Source: Bacteroides sp. (GTDB lineage Bacteria > Bacteroidota > Bacteroidia > Bacteroidales > Muribaculaceae). Taken from it: a stretch of DNA of 64,000 bases. The notes below the pieces were generated by a model, which saw only the letters and a list, made by a program, of their open reading frames with translations, was not told where the DNA came from and searched no databases. The stretch covers positions 10,583 through 74,582 of the forward strand of contig JAAVDA010000017.1 in assembly GCA_014802045.1 (NCBI GenBank), given 5' to 3'. How positions within the stretch are numbered: the stretch's first letter is position 1; each line of letters starts with the position of its first letter. The position numbers were made by a program, and so were the translations under genes. This document shows positions 19,487 to 30,521 of the stretch, piece after piece.

Positions 19487-19525
19487 GTGGGGCTCCTTGC
19501 ATACGGTTAATGCAAGGAGCCCCAC
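19487..19525. terminator. Intrinsic (bidirectional) terminator between convergent genes
   Basis: GTGGGGCTCCTTGCAT-ACGGTTA-ATGCAAGGAGCCCCAC perfect 16-bp stem; a second hairpin ACGGTCTGCC..GGCAGGCCGT lies just before it. Confidence 0.75.
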
Positions 19526-19542
19526 CCATCTTATTTTTCTGC

Positions 19543-22500
19543 CTACAATTTACTCTGCTTATGCAGATTGTCGAGAATCCTACTGCAATCCTTCTGCAAT
19601 TCAGGTTGCAGGATGGCAGCCTCTGTGGCATCGGTCATATTGAGGTCGGCATAGCGGTCTTCGTTCATCACATATTCCTGCACAGTCCGCACAGGCTCCG
19701 GATTTGCAAATTCAGGAGATGCCGTCAGCTTCGAACTTCCGTTACTACCGCTATTGTCTGCACCCGGATTCACACTATCGATAGTCAGACCGCTTTTTCC
19801 GAGAGCATACTCTTCGGGGCGGAAACGATAGAGAGGCCAGTAGCCCGACTCTACGGCTCTGCGCTGCTCCACTATCGAGTGTCCCAACCCCGGCTGGATG
19901 CCATGCATCAGACATGGACAGTAGGCTATCACAATCGCCGGTCCGGGATAACGCTCCGCTTCCATAATCGCATCTATGGCCTGCTGATAGTTGGCACCGA
20001 GAGCTATCGAAGCCACATAGACATTCCCATATGTCATCATCATCCGACCAAGCTCTTTCTTGGCCACCCGCTTTCCGTCTGGTGCATATTTGGCCACAGC
20101 ACTGCGGGGAGTAGCCTTTGACATCTGTCCGCCGGTATTTGAATAACACTCAGTGTCCATAACGAGCACCTTTATCGGCTCTCCGGAGGCCAACACATGG
20201 TCGAGCCCTGCAAAACCTATATCATATGCCCATCCGTCGCCACCAATTGCCCACACGGTTTTCTTTGCAAATTGGTCAGCCCCTGCAAGAAGAGCCGAAT
20301 ATGCCTCCGAAAGAGTCTTCACTCCGTCTAGCACTCTCGCGAGTGACCGTCCGGTCTGCTGCGACAGTTCGGGATCATCTTTTGAGGTGTACCATGCCTC
20401 AAGCGCATCCTTTACATATGTAGGGGTAGTTGGATCATCTATAAGCTCTTTCGCCTGACGGGCCACTCTGTTGCGCTGATGCTCTACAGCCACAAGCATT
20501 CCGTAGCCATATTCGCCATTGTCTTCGAAAAGAGAATTCCCCCATGCAGGTCCGCGGTTGCCATCAGTGGTGCAATATGCATTAGAAGGGAAATTAGCTC
20601 CCCATATCGAGCTGCATCCGGTAGCATTTGCGATTATAAGCCGTTCGCCGAACAGTTGGGTGAGAAGTTTCACATAGGGAGTCTCTCCGCAACCGGCACA
20701 TGCACCTGAAAATTCCAAACCGGGCTTATGAAGCTGAGAGCCTCTCACTGTAGGTCGTGGAAGCAATGCCGGTTTTTGCGACACATTCTCCTGCAGCCAC
20801 TCCACAATCGCCGCCTCACGGTCTACCACCTCATTGATAGGTGTCATTGTCAAGGCATGCCCCGGACAGATAATCGAGCACGACGAACAACCAAGGCAAT
20901 CCTCCGGAAAGTTCTGGATATGAAATTTGTATCCCTCCGGCATTCCGTAGGCATCCTTCATCATAAATCCATCAGGCACCTTCTCACTCTCCTCAGGCGA
21001 CAATACAAACGGACGTATGGCGGCGTGAGGACACACAAGCGAACATTCCATACACTCCACACATTTCTGAGCATCCCAAACCGGCACACGGGTTGCTATG
21101 CGTCTGTGTTCGTAGGCAGTCGTTCCCATTGGCATCACACCATCCGGAGCCAACGCCGAAACCGGTATGGAGTCTCCACGACCCTCTATGCAAGGAGTAT
21201 GAATCTCTTTGATAAATCTCTCCACTGCGCTGTCAGGATATGTGATATTACGCGGATGGGTATCTTGCTGATTTGAAGTCCAGCCTTCAATAGAATCATA
21301 ATCAATCTTTTTCAGCGCACTCAGAGCCAAATCCATCGCCTTGAAGTTGCGATTCACCACCGAACCCATTTCATGTCGATAGGTTGTGGCTATCGAATTT
21401 TTGAATTCCGCAAACGCATCATCGAAATCCACGAGCTTGCTCACCGCAAGCCATACAGTGTCCATTATAGTGTTGATGCGTGGGCCCAGTCCACACTGAG
21501 CTCCAATAGAATCAGCATCTATATTATAGAGCGTAATGTGCTTTTCGGCTATCGCACGGCGCATTTCAAGAGGGAGTTTCGTTGATAGCTGGGTGGCGCT
21601 CCAAGGAGAGTTGAGCACAAAAACGCCCCCCTCACGGAGCTTGCCGACCATATCAAAGCGGTTCACATATGAGGTCTTATGACACCCTACATAGTCGGCA
21701 TTACTGATTCCATATGCCGATGTGACCGGTGCATGACCTATGCGCAACTGAGATATTGTGTAGCCTCCAGACTTCTTAGCCGAATAGTCGAAATAAGCCT
21801 GAGCATATAGCCCAGGGGTATTGCCGAGCAGAGAAGCAAGCATCTTGGTGCCTCCTACGCTTCCGTCGTTGCCTATGCCATAGAAGATAGTCTGATAGGT
21901 AGACTGCGCCACTTTAGTCTCCACATCATCATCCACATCGAGCGACAAGTGTGTCACATCGTCATTTATCCCGACAGTAAACGGATTTTTAGGCGTATCG
22001 TTAGCCATCTCGTCGAATACAGCCTTGACTATCGACGGATTAAATTCCTTGCTTGAGAGTCCATAGCGTCCTCCTATCACTCTCACATTCTTCCTGTCGG
22101 AATTATAAAGAGCCGTCATCACATCCTGACACAATGGCTCGTGCTGCGCACCTGGTTCTTTTGTGCGGTCAAGCACGGCAACTGTGGCTACTGTAGGAGG
22201 GAGCGCTGCCAGAAATTCTTTTGCCGGGAAAGGACGATACAGACGCACAGTTATCACACCTGTCTTATATCCTTTCTCCGAGTTGAGATATCGGGATGTC
22301 TCGGCCGCAACCTCAGCGGCCGACCCTATGATCACAATCACCCTGTCGGCATCAGGAGCTCCGGAGTAGTCCACCAGGTGATATTGCCGTCCTGTCACGG
22401 ATGCTATTTTATCCATAGCCCTCTGCACTATTTCCGGGAAAGCATCATAATAACGGTTGGCAGCCTCACGGTTCTGGAAATAGACATCGGGGTTCTGAGC

Positions 22501-23148
22501 CGAACCGCGCAGGTCGGGATGCTCAGAATTCATTGAACGGTGTCTGAAAGCCTCAACCTTCTCCCAGTCTACGAGCGGCCGAAGCGACTCATAGTCTATC
22601 ATCTCTATAGTGTCGAGCTCCGACGATGTGCGCCATCCGTCAAAGAAGTGCAACACCGGAAGCGAACCCTCTATAGCCGCCAGATGAGCCACCGCTCCAA
22701 GATCCATCGTCTCCTGAACAGAAGCCGATGAAAGCATTGCAAACCCTGTGGCACGACACGCCATCACATCCTGATGATCGCCGAAGATCGACAGAGCATG
22801 AGTGGCAAGCGACCTACACCCCACATGAAACACCACCGGAAGCAGTTCTCCGGCTATCTTATACATGTTGGGAATCATCAGCATAAGTCCTTGTGAGGCT
22901 GTAAAGGTGGTAGACAATGCTCCCGCAGCAGCCGCTCCATGCACAGCACCGGCCGCTCCAAGCTCGCTCTCCATTTCGCGCACTTCAAGAGGCTGACCCA
23001 TAAGATTGAGCCGACCCTCAAGACCCCATCTCAGCGCTATGTCACCCATAGCGGCAATGGGAGTTATCGGATAAACCGTGGCAACATCGCTCAAGGCAAA
23101 AGCTACGTGTGCCGCCGCCGTACATCCGTCAATAATCTGTTTCTTCAT
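19543..23148 (-). CDS. nifJ: Pyruvate:ferredoxin (flavodoxin) oxidoreductase
   Basis: 1201 aa; YPITPIAAMGD, two 4Fe-4S clusters (CVECMECSLVCPH, CLGCSSCSIICPG), TPP domain GGDGWAYDIGF. Confidence 0.95.
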   Translation of the reverse strand: MKKQIIDGCTAAAHVAFALSDVATVYPITPIAAMGDIALRWGLEGRLNLMGQPLEVREMESELGAAGAVHGAAAAGALSTTFTASQGLMLMIPNMYKIAGELLPVVFHVGCRSLATHALSIFGDHQDVMACRATGFAMLSSASVQETMDLGAVAHLAAIEGSLPVLHFFDGWRTSSELDTIEMIDYESLRPLVDWEKVEAFRHRSMNSEHPDLRGSAQNPDVYFQNREAANRYYDAFPEIVQRAMDKIASVTGRQYHLVDYSGAPDADRVIVIIGSAAEVAAETSRYLNSEKGYKTGVITVRLYRPFPAKEFLAALPPTVATVAVLDRTKEPGAQHEPLCQDVMTALYNSDRKNVRVIGGRYGLSSKEFNPSIVKAVFDEMANDTPKNPFTVGINDDVTHLSLDVDDDVETKVAQSTYQTIFYGIGNDGSVGGTKMLASLLGNTPGLYAQAYFDYSAKKSGGYTISQLRIGHAPVTSAYGISNADYVGCHKTSYVNRFDMVGKLREGGVFVLNSPWSATQLSTKLPLEMRRAIAEKHITLYNIDADSIGAQCGLGPRINTIMDTVWLAVSKLVDFDDAFAEFKNSIATTYRHEMGSVVNRNFKAMDLALSALKKIDYDSIEGWTSNQQDTHPRNITYPDSAVERFIKEIHTPCIEGRGDSIPVSALAPDGVMPMGTTAYEHRRIATRVPVWDAQKCVECMECSLVCPHAAIRPFVLSPEESEKVPDGFMMKDAYGMPEGYKFHIQNFPEDCLGCSSCSIICPGHALTMTPINEVVDREAAIVEWLQENVSQKPALLPRPTVRGSQLHKPGLEFSGACAGCGETPYVKLLTQLFGERLIIANATGCSSIWGANFPSNAYCTTDGNRGPAWGNSLFEDNGEYGYGMLVAVEHQRNRVARQAKELIDDPTTPTYVKDALEAWYTSKDDPELSQQTGRSLARVLDGVKTLSEAYSALLAGADQFAKKTVWAIGGDGWAYDIGFAGLDHVLASGEPIKVLVMDTECYSNTGGQMSKATPRSAVAKYAPDGKRVAKKELGRMMMTYGNVYVASIALGANYQQAIDAIMEAERYPGPAIVIAYCPCLMHGIQPGLGHSIVEQRRAVESGYWPLYRFRPEEYALGKSGLTIDSVNPGADNSGSNGSSKLTASPEFANPEPVRTVQEYVMNEDRYADLNMTDATEAAILQPELQKDCSRILDNLHKQSKL

Positions 23149-23390
23149 CAGTTAGGGGGATATAGTGATTATAATGATTTATAACGTGTCCCGCTGCATA
23201 AAAGTTTTTTAGACCCAGTTCCCCAATATTTGTTAACGCTGAGGAACGGGGTCTAAGTCTCAACACTCCAAAAATCTGAAATCTCCCACAAAAGTCTCCC
23301 CACAAAAGCCATTATCACATATTTTTATGCCCTCCTGAGGGCAACGTGTGGGGAATTATTTGTAATTTTGCTGTTCAAATATAATTAAAG

Positions 23391-24599
23391 ATGCCAACAA
23401 CGTCACATCGCGGACAAGTAATGCCCGCATCCCCTATACGCAAACTCGTCCCTCTGGCCAATCAGGCAAAGGCAAGAGGAGTAAAAGTTTATCATCTGAA
23501 TATCGGACAGCCTGATCTCCCTACACCTCAGGAGGGTCTTGACGCACTGAAACATATAGACCGAAAAGTGCTCGAATACAGCCCGTCGGAAGGGCTGCTC
23601 TCGCTACGCCGCAAACTCGCCGACTATTACCACCAGTATAATATCGACGTTGATGTAGACGATATTATTGTGACCACCGGCGGCTCTGAGGCTGTGCTGT
23701 TTGCCTTTATGGCATGCCTTGACACGGGCGACGAGATAATTGTGCCTGAACCGGCTTATGCCAACTACATGGCGTTTGCCATTTCAGCCGGAGCCAAGAT
23801 TGTCACCATACCATCGTCGATTGACGAAGGATTTGCGCTTCCTCCTGTAGAAAAATTTGAAGAGCTGATCACACCTCGCACCAAGGGTATCCTCATATGC
23901 AACCCCAACAATCCCACCGGCTATCTCTATACACGCCGCGAGATGGAGCAGATACGCGACATTGTGAAGCGCCATGACCTCTTCCTGTTCTCCGACGAAG
24001 TTTATCGTGAATTCTGCTACACCGGTGCTCCCTATATCTCAGCCTTCCATCTTCCAGGCATTGAGGAGCAGGTGGTGCTTATCGACTCTGTGTCAAAACG
24101 CTACAGCGAGTGCGGAATACGTATCGGAGCTATCATCACCAAACACAAGGAACTGAAAGCCAATGTGATGAAATTTTGTCAGGCTCGTCTTAGCCCGCCA
24201 TTGCTCGGTCAGATTGTGGCTGAAGCATCTATCGATGCCGACCGCGACTATCTGCTCATGACCTACAATGAATATGTGGAGCGACGCAAGTTTCTGATTG
24301 ATGGTATCAACCGTATTCCGGGATGTTACTCCCCCATTCCTATGGGAGCTTTCTACACCGTGGTCAGTCTTCCGGTTGACGATGCCGACAAGTTCTGCGA
24401 ATGGTGTCTACGTGAGTTTGAATATGAAGGTGCCACAGTTTTCATGGCTCCGGCATCCGGCTTCTACACTACCCCCGGCATGGGACGCAACGAAGTGAGA
24501 ATGGCCTACGTGCTTAATAAGGAAGACCTCGGTCACGCTCTCAAAGTGCTTGCCATGGCTCTCAAGGCTTACCCCGGACGAACACCGGCCGCCGGCTGA
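23391..24599 (+). CDS. PLP-dependent aminotransferase, class I/II
   Basis: GGSEAVLFAF, NPNNPTGYLY, DEVYREF, SVSKRYSECGIRIG motifs. Confidence 0.93.
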   Translation: MPTTSHRGQVMPASPIRKLVPLANQAKARGVKVYHLNIGQPDLPTPQEGLDALKHIDRKVLEYSPSEGLLSLRRKLADYYHQYNIDVDVDDIIVTTGGSEAVLFAFMACLDTGDEIIVPEPAYANYMAFAISAGAKIVTIPSSIDEGFALPPVEKFEELITPRTKGILICNPNNPTGYLYTRREMEQIRDIVKRHDLFLFSDEVYREFCYTGAPYISAFHLPGIEEQVVLIDSVSKRYSECGIRIGAIITKHKELKANVMKFCQARLSPPLLGQIVAEASIDADRDYLLMTYNEYVERRKFLIDGINRIPGCYSPIPMGAFYTVVSLPVDDADKFCEWCLREFEYEGATVFMAPASGFYTTPGMGRNEVRMAYVLNKEDLGHALKVLAMALKAYPGRTPAAG

Positions 24600-24602
24600 C
24601 CG

Positions 24603-25874
24603 ATGGCCATCTCTGCCAAGCATCATATCCCGGTTGAATGGTTTCTTGCCCGGAGGCTTCGGATGAAACCCGCCGGTGGCAGTGCTTCGCCTGGCGTCAT
24701 TGTAGCCGTGGCGGGGATAGCCTTGTCCTTTATCGTAATGCTTGCATCCATAGCGATTGTGACCGGTTTCAAGCGTGAAATCACCCGGCGGGTAATAGGT
24801 TTCGAGCAGCAGATCACGATTTCACCAGATGCAAGTTATGGTCCTGAAAGAGTGAACGGAGGCCTACGTCTCACCGATTCTTTATCGAGCGTTATCACCT
24901 CTGTGGTGCCATCGGCCGAACTGGCGCTCGTTCTCGACCAGCCTGCAGTGCTCAAGACCGACTCCGATTTTCAGGGCATAGTCTTGCGCGGCTACTCTTC
25001 AGGAGCCGCCGATTCGGCTTTCATAGCCTCGAATCTAATAGAAGGTTCTATGCTTTCTGCTATAGATTCTGTCAATCCGCTTGTCATCTCCTCGCAGACC
25101 GCATCCGCTCTGCAGATTGGAATGGGCCACCGTCTTTATGCCCACTTTTTCGTGGGCGACAATCTGCTCACCCGACGCCTCACTGTGACCGGAATCTACG
25201 ACACTCATTTCTCTGAATATGACCGCATCAGGGCTTTCACATCTCTCCCTCTCCTCCAGAACCTGAACAAGGTGGACTCTCTCACCGGCACTGCGGTAGC
25301 AATCAACGGTCTTCGGCCCGAGGAAATAGAAGATGCCACAATCGACCTCCGGGTTGCGCTCTCCGAATATGGCACATCTCTCCCCACCCCTGAGTTTTTC
25401 AGGATTGACAATGTGTATGCCACAGGTGCATTATATTTCAACTGGCTTGAACTCCTCGACACCAATGTGATTGTGATTCTAATCCTCATGGCATGTGTGT
25501 CGGGATTCACTCTCATCTCAAGCCTACTGATAATAATTCTTGAGCGTGTCCGCACCATCGGACTCCTTAAAGCCCTTGGTGCCACAGACATGCTTATCAG
25601 ACGCGTGTTTATCCTCATGGCAGGCAGAATTGTCGGCCTCGGACTCATCGTCGGCAATATTGTTGGATTGACAGTGCTCCTTCTCCAGCAGTCTCTCCAC
25701 ATCATCCCTCTCGACCCCGAATCCTACTATCTCAACTTTGTGCCGGTCCACCTCACGCTTCCGCTCGTAATTATGCTCAACGTGGCCGTGGCACTAATCT
25801 CTTTCCTTCTGCTCATTCTTCCGTCTCACATGATTTCAACCCTTTCTCCATCCGAAACTATGAGATATGAATGA
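24603..25874 (+). CDS. LolE/FtsX-type ABC transporter permease
   Basis: N-terminal TM plus periplasmic domain plus FtsX TMs (LISSLLIIILERVRTIGLLKALGATD). Confidence 0.9.
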   Translation: MAISAKHHIPVEWFLARRLRMKPAGGSASPGVIVAVAGIALSFIVMLASIAIVTGFKREITRRVIGFEQQITISPDASYGPERVNGGLRLTDSLSSVITSVVPSAELALVLDQPAVLKTDSDFQGIVLRGYSSGAADSAFIASNLIEGSMLSAIDSVNPLVISSQTASALQIGMGHRLYAHFFVGDNLLTRRLTVTGIYDTHFSEYDRIRAFTSLPLLQNLNKVDSLTGTAVAINGLRPEEIEDATIDLRVALSEYGTSLPTPEFFRIDNVYATGALYFNWLELLDTNVIVILILMACVSGFTLISSLLIIILERVRTIGLLKALGATDMLIRRVFILMAGRIVGLGLIVGNIVGLTVLLLQQSLHIIPLDPESYYLNFVPVHLTLPLVIMLNVAVALISFLLLILPSHMISTLSPSETMRYE

Positions 25875-25947
25875 TTCACCGACCTTTTTGGCATACTATT
25901 TGTTAGATATATTGTAAAATCATAAATTCATCCCGACTTATCCCAAT

Positions 25948-26307
25948 ATGACAGGAAAAGCTGACATTGTGAAATTAGTGACAGAAAGCATTCAAGACCG
26001 CAAAGGACGTCACATCACCCATATCGATCTCTCAGACATCGAATCGGCCGCCGCATCCAACTTCATCATCTGCGAAGGCACATCAACCATGCAGGTTTCA
26101 GCTATAGCCGACAACGTTCGCGAGCATCTGCTTGAAGAGGCCGGCATAAAGCCCTATAACTATGACGGATATCAGAATTCCCAGTGGATTGTGATAGACT
26201 ACGGCGATACGCTTGTCCATGTGTTTATTCCCGAGATGCGCGAGCGCTATAACCTGGAGGAGCTCTGGAGCGATGCGCCCCTCACAGAGATACCTGATCT
26301 TGACTGA
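25948..26307 (+). CDS. rsfS: Ribosome silencing factor RsfS
   Basis: DLSDIESAAASNFIICEGTSTMQVSAIADNV...WIVIDYGDTLVHVFIPEMRERYNLEELWSDA. Confidence 0.95.
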   Translation: MTGKADIVKLVTESIQDRKGRHITHIDLSDIESAAASNFIICEGTSTMQVSAIADNVREHLLEEAGIKPYNYDGYQNSQWIVIDYGDTLVHVFIPEMRERYNLEELWSDAPLTEIPDLD

Positions 26308-26338
26308 CCAACTTTAATCCCCCACTTTTTTTCAAAAA

Positions 26339-28456
26339 ATGCAACAACCCAACAAGCCTAAGAAACCTCTGATAAGGTTCAACATGTACTGGATGTATGC
26401 CATCGTGATTATCTTTCTCGTGGGCATCCTCTATTTTGACGATAATTCCATGACCCGGGAAGTCTCTTATTCAAAATTCGAGACTTATGTGGCCGATCGT
26501 GGTGTGTCTAAGATTATTGTCTACTCCAATAAGAATGAAGCCGAAGCCTTCCTTACCGACTCGATGGCAAAGGTTGTGTTTCCTAATGTCTACGATTCAA
26601 AATCTGGAGTTACTGCCAAGATACTCACCGATATTCCTTCTGCCGACAAGTTGCAGGACAAGATTGACCAGTGGCAGGAAGAGGGAGTGTTTACCGGTGA
26701 AGTCAAGTTTGAGAAAAGTTCCGATTTCGGAGCCATGCTCTGGACTTTCGGCCCGGTGGTGCTCCTTATTGTATTCTGGTTTGTGATGATGCGCCGTATG
26801 TCTGGCAAAGATGGCGGCGGCCCGGGCGGAGTGTTTAATGTAGGCAAATCAAAAGCTAAGATATTCGATAAAGATGGTCCGGTTCAGGTCACCTTCAAAG
26901 ACGTGGCCGGACTCTCCGAGGCAAAGACCGAGATAGAGGAGATTGTTGAATTCCTTAAGAATCCGCAGCGCTACACCAATCTTGGCGGAAAGATACCCAA
27001 GGGAGCCCTCCTTGTGGGCCCTCCCGGAACCGGTAAGACCCTCCTTGCCAAAGCTGTGGCCGGCGAAGCCAATGTTCCCTTCTTCTCCATGTCGGGTTCA
27101 GACTTCGTTGAGATGTTTGTTGGTGTGGGAGCATCCCGAGTGCGCGACCTCTTCCGTCAGGCCAAGGAGAAAGCACCCTGCATAGTATTCATCGACGAGA
27201 TTGATGCTGTGGGCAGAGCGCGCGGACGCAATCCGAATATGGGCGCCAACGATGAGCGCGAAAACACCCTCAACCAGCTCCTCACAGAGATGGATGGCTT
27301 CGGCACAAACAGCGGTGTCATAATCCTCGCTGCCACCAACCGTGCCGATATTCTCGATAAGGCTCTTCTGCGTGCCGGCCGTTTCGACCGCCAGATTTAT
27401 GTGGATCTCCCCGACCTCAACGACCGTGTGGCTATTTTCAATGTGCATCTACGCAAAATCAAGACCGACGATAGCGTCGACGTAGAACTCCTTGCCCGCC
27501 AGACACCGGGATTTTCCGGTGCTGATATAGCCAATGTGTGCAACGAAGCTGCTCTAATCGCCGCCCGTCACAACAAGCCCACTGTTGGCCGTCAGGACTT
27601 CATCGATGCCGTAGACCGTATAATCGGCGGACTTGAGAAACGCTCGAAAATAACCACCGACGAAGAGAAGCGCTCCATAGCCATTCATGAGGCCGGCCAC
27701 GCCACAATCTCATGGCATCTCAGATATGCCAACCCACTTATAAAAGTCACCATCGTGCCGCGTGGCAAGGCTCTCGGAGCCGCATGGTATCTCCCCGAAG
27801 AGCGCCAGATCACCCCCTCGCAGGCTATTCTCGATGAAATGTGCTCCACCCTCGGCGGACGTGCCGCTGAAGAGCTATTCCTCGGCCGCATATCCACCGG
27901 TGCCGCCAACGACCTTGAGCGTGTGACCAAGCAAGCTTATGCAATGGTGGTCTACTATGGTATGAGCGACAAACTTCCCAACCTCTGCTATTACGACTCT
28001 ACCGGTCAGGACTACGGTTTCTCAAAACCATATAGCGACGAGCGTGCCCGACTCATCGACGAAGAAGTGTCGCGCATCATCAATGAGCAATACGAACGCG
28101 CTAAGCAAATCCTCCGTGAGCATGCCGAAGGTCACGCCGAGCTGGCACAGACCCTCATCACCCGCGAGGTTATCTTCACGGAAGATGTTGAAAAAATCTT
28201 CGGCAAACGCCCCTGGGCATCGCGCACCGAAGAGATTCTTGCAGCAAAAGAGGCTGCGGCGCCAAAATCTATCGAGATAGAGGCTCAAGATGTAACTCCG
28301 GTGGCTGAAGCCGATGACAAATCTTCTTCCGGCTCTGATGCCGGCGAAACTGAGACTGAATCAAAGGGCAGTCCTTCACAGGAATCACCAATACTCCCAC
28401 CCCCTTTCAAAGGTCTGCCACCGGCCGATTCTACCGACAAAACCGACGAAAAATAA
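26339..28456 (+). CDS. ftsH: ATP-dependent zinc metalloprotease FtsH
   Basis: [21 protein letters not shown] region, HEAGH zinc motif. Confidence 0.97.
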   Translation: MQQPNKPKKPLIRFNMYWMYAIVIIFLVGILYFDDNSMTREVSYSKFETYVADRGVSKIIVYSNKNEAEAFLTDSMAKVVFPNVYDSKSGVTAKILTDIPSADKLQDKIDQWQEEGVFTGEVKFEKSSDFGAMLWTFGPVVLLIVFWFVMMRRMSGKDGGGPGGVFNVGKSKAKIFDKDGPVQVTFKDVAGLSEAKTEIEEIVEFLKNPQRYTNLGGKIPKGALLVGPPGTGKTLLAKAVAGEANVPFFSMSGSDFVEMFVGVGASRVRDLFRQAKEKAPCIVFIDEIDAVGRARGRNPNMGANDERENTLNQLLTEMDGFGTNSGVIILAATNRADILDKALLRAGRFDRQIYVDLPDLNDRVAIFNVHLRKIKTDDSVDVELLARQTPGFSGADIANVCNEAALIAARHNKPTVGRQDFIDAVDRIIGGLEKRSKITTDEEKRSIAIHEAGHATISWHLRYANPLIKVTIVPRGKALGAAWYLPEERQITPSQAILDEMCSTLGGRAAEELFLGRISTGAANDLERVTKQAYAMVVYYGMSDKLPNLCYYDSTGQDYGFSKPYSDERARLIDEEVSRIINEQYERAKQILREHAEGHAELAQTLITREVIFTEDVEKIFGKRPWASRTEEILAAKEAAAPKSIEIEAQDVTPVAEADDKSSSGSDAGETETESKGSPSQESPILPPPFKGLPPADSTDKTDEK

Positions 28457-28474
28457 TCTTTCCGACAAATATTA

Positions 28475-28510
28475 CATGAAAAAAGCCGATTTTAGTCGGC
28501 TTTTTTCATG
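28475..28510. terminator. Intrinsic terminator hairpin after ftsH
   Basis: CATGAAAAAAGCCGA-TTTTAG-TCGGCTTTTTTCATG perfect 15-bp stem with A/T-tract. Confidence 0.85.
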
Positions 28511-28531
28511 TAACTTTGCAGTCTCGAATAT

Positions 28532-29746
28532 ATGAGACCTATTGTCCGACTGATAGCAGCGCTTATTTTCGCAGCCGTTCCTATGGCCATGGGAGCGCAG
28601 GAAGTCGCGGCCCACTCTCTCGCCCCGGCATCATCCGGTTCAGAGTTCATAGATTCCATCCCCCTCTTCAACCGTTCTCCTAAATGGCTCAAAAGCTATC
28701 TGAATTCATTTATGAGGGGAAATATCGACCGCACGAGAGAAAAACGTTTCGACCTCAGTTTCGGCCTTTCTCCATCCTACACCCGCGAAGCATCCTTCGG
28801 CATAGGAGCCCTCTGCACCGGACTCTACCGCATGGACCGCAACGACACCCTTCCCAATCCCTCCGATATATTCATCTGCCTCAACGCCTCTCTCAATGGC
28901 TTCTTTGTGTTTACCCTCAAAGGCAACCATCTCTTTCCCGACAATCGCTCGCGTATCTCCTATAAGTTTGAGATGTATCGCAAAGACCTCGATTTCTGGG
29001 GCATAAACTCTGAGGCTACTGCAAATAATCCCAAGTCGCGCTATGACCGCCGCCAGATTGACCTCCAGATAGAATATGCCTATCGCATAAGCCATAATCT
29101 CTATGTGGGAGCCCACCTGCGCAACGACTATACCGATGCCCGCCGAATGGCCAATCCTGACTATCTTCTCGGCGAACGGCCACAATATTATGTCACCGGT
29201 GTCGGCGCTTCCGTAGAGATTGACTCGCGGGATAATATCCTCACCCCCACCCGAGGAGTCCACCTCTCCTATATGGTCATGTTGTTCCCTAAGTTTCTGG
29301 GAAACGCTCCTTCATTCTTCAATAGCCATAGAATCATAGCCAATGCCTACAGACAACTCTGGAAAGGGTCCACACTCGCTTTTGACTTCTATGCCAAATT
29401 CAATAGCTCCAAATCTCCATGGACCATGCGCGAGATGGTGGCCTCCGACGGCATCCGTATGCGAGGCTACTATATGGGATCCTATATAGACAATTCTCAA
29501 GTGGCTCTCCAGACAGAGCTTCGGCAGCACATCTGGAATCGTATCGGCGCTACTGCGTGGATTGGCGGAGCCACCGTATTCTCGTCGCTCAAAGACCTTC
29601 GCCACAAAGAAATCCGCCCGGAGTGGTTGCCCAACTGGGGTCTCGGACTCAGATTTGAATTCAAGCACAACGTCAACGCCCGCATAGATTTCGGCATGGG
29701 GCGCCACACAAAGGGATTTGTTTTTGCCGTAGGCGAAGCCTTCTGA
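28532..29746 (+). CDS. BamA/TamA-family outer membrane protein (Omp85 barrel)
   Basis: Signal peptide; VEIDSRDNILTPTRGVHLSYMVMLFPKF and IRMRGYYMGSYIDNSQVALQTELRQHIW barrel motifs. Confidence 0.82.
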   Translation: MRPIVRLIAALIFAAVPMAMGAQEVAAHSLAPASSGSEFIDSIPLFNRSPKWLKSYLNSFMRGNIDRTREKRFDLSFGLSPSYTREASFGIGALCTGLYRMDRNDTLPNPSDIFICLNASLNGFFVFTLKGNHLFPDNRSRISYKFEMYRKDLDFWGINSEATANNPKSRYDRRQIDLQIEYAYRISHNLYVGAHLRNDYTDARRMANPDYLLGERPQYYVTGVGASVEIDSRDNILTPTRGVHLSYMVMLFPKFLGNAPSFFNSHRIIANAYRQLWKGSTLAFDFYAKFNSSKSPWTMREMVASDGIRMRGYYMGSYIDNSQVALQTELRQHIWNRIGATAWIGGATVFSSLKDLRHKEIRPEWLPNWGLGLRFEFKHNVNARIDFGMGRHTKGFVFAVGEAF

Positions 29747-29756
29747 CTTCTCCCGT

Positions 29757-30191
29757 TCAGTCCATCTTGATTTCTGTCTCGCTCATCTCGGCATACTCAT
29801 TCCAATCTGGATCGTTCTCCGAGTAGATGTTCAGCGGAAGCACCGGATAATCAGCAAGAGCCTCATTCAGTTTCTTCCCGAAAATATTGGTCGAAAGAGT
29901 ATAAAACACCCAGTTACGCTCACCCGCACCGGTATATATCCCGGTCAGCACAGCTACAGGGTCTTTCTTAAACGCCTCTTCAAGTGCCTCCTGCACCTGC
30001 TCCATCAATTCTGAGGTTTGTTTGTCGGGCATCCCGTCGGCAGTGCTTTCGTATGGCCACGTCACTTCCACTCTTATTGAAAAGCGCGGATTAGATCTGA
30101 ATCGGTTCACATCCTTGCGACCCGTAACCATTATAAGTCGTCCATCCTCTGCCTGAGCCGGAGCCGTCCACCATTCTGTCTCTTTAGCCAT
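29757..30191 (-). CDS. DUF695-like protein
   Basis: Resemblance to DUF695 (WWTAPAQAEDGRLIMVTGRKDVNRFRSNPRFSIRVEVTWPYE...). Confidence 0.7.
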   Translation of the reverse strand: MAKETEWWTAPAQAEDGRLIMVTGRKDVNRFRSNPRFSIRVEVTWPYESTADGMPDKQTSELMEQVQEALEEAFKKDPVAVLTGIYTGAGERNWVFYTLSTNIFGKKLNEALADYPVLPLNIYSENDPDWNEYAEMSETEIKMD

Positions 30192-30193
30192 AA

Positions 30194-30380
30194 CTAAATC
30201 GTGTAAAATAGTTTATAAATTAGTTTATATTGAGATTCTTTATTGAATTTCGCAAGATTTGCATTTGATCTCACGGAATATCTGGATTACTTAATGACAA
30301 ATGAGTGAGTCCGAATATTGTCATAAATCCGCTTATCCCTATTTATCAATCACAAAGGTATATAAAATTACGTGGGTGTC
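30194..30380 (-). repeat. Degenerate copy 3 of the ~160-nt leader-like element (minus strand)
   Basis: Reverse complement contains TTCGGACTcACTCATtTGTCATTA and AATATAAACTAATTT...CACGATTTAG-TT-ATG matching 55177..55335; left end is diverged. Confidence 0.55.
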
Positions 30381-30400
30381 CATAACTTTAAGCCGATTAT

Positions 30401-30432
30401 TTTGGCAAATCGGCAGACTATCGCTAAATTTG
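30401..30432 (+). promoter_or_regulatory. Bacteroidetes-type promoter for DUF3127 gene
   Basis: TTTG-N20-TAAATTTG, both boxes exact matches to consensus. Confidence 0.65.
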
Positions 30433-30521
30433 CATACTCCAAGCGGCTATGCAGCCGCTCCCCCCAACATCCGTGCATTTCATTTCTGCAGACGGAATAA
30501 AAACATAAACTTACCGATATA

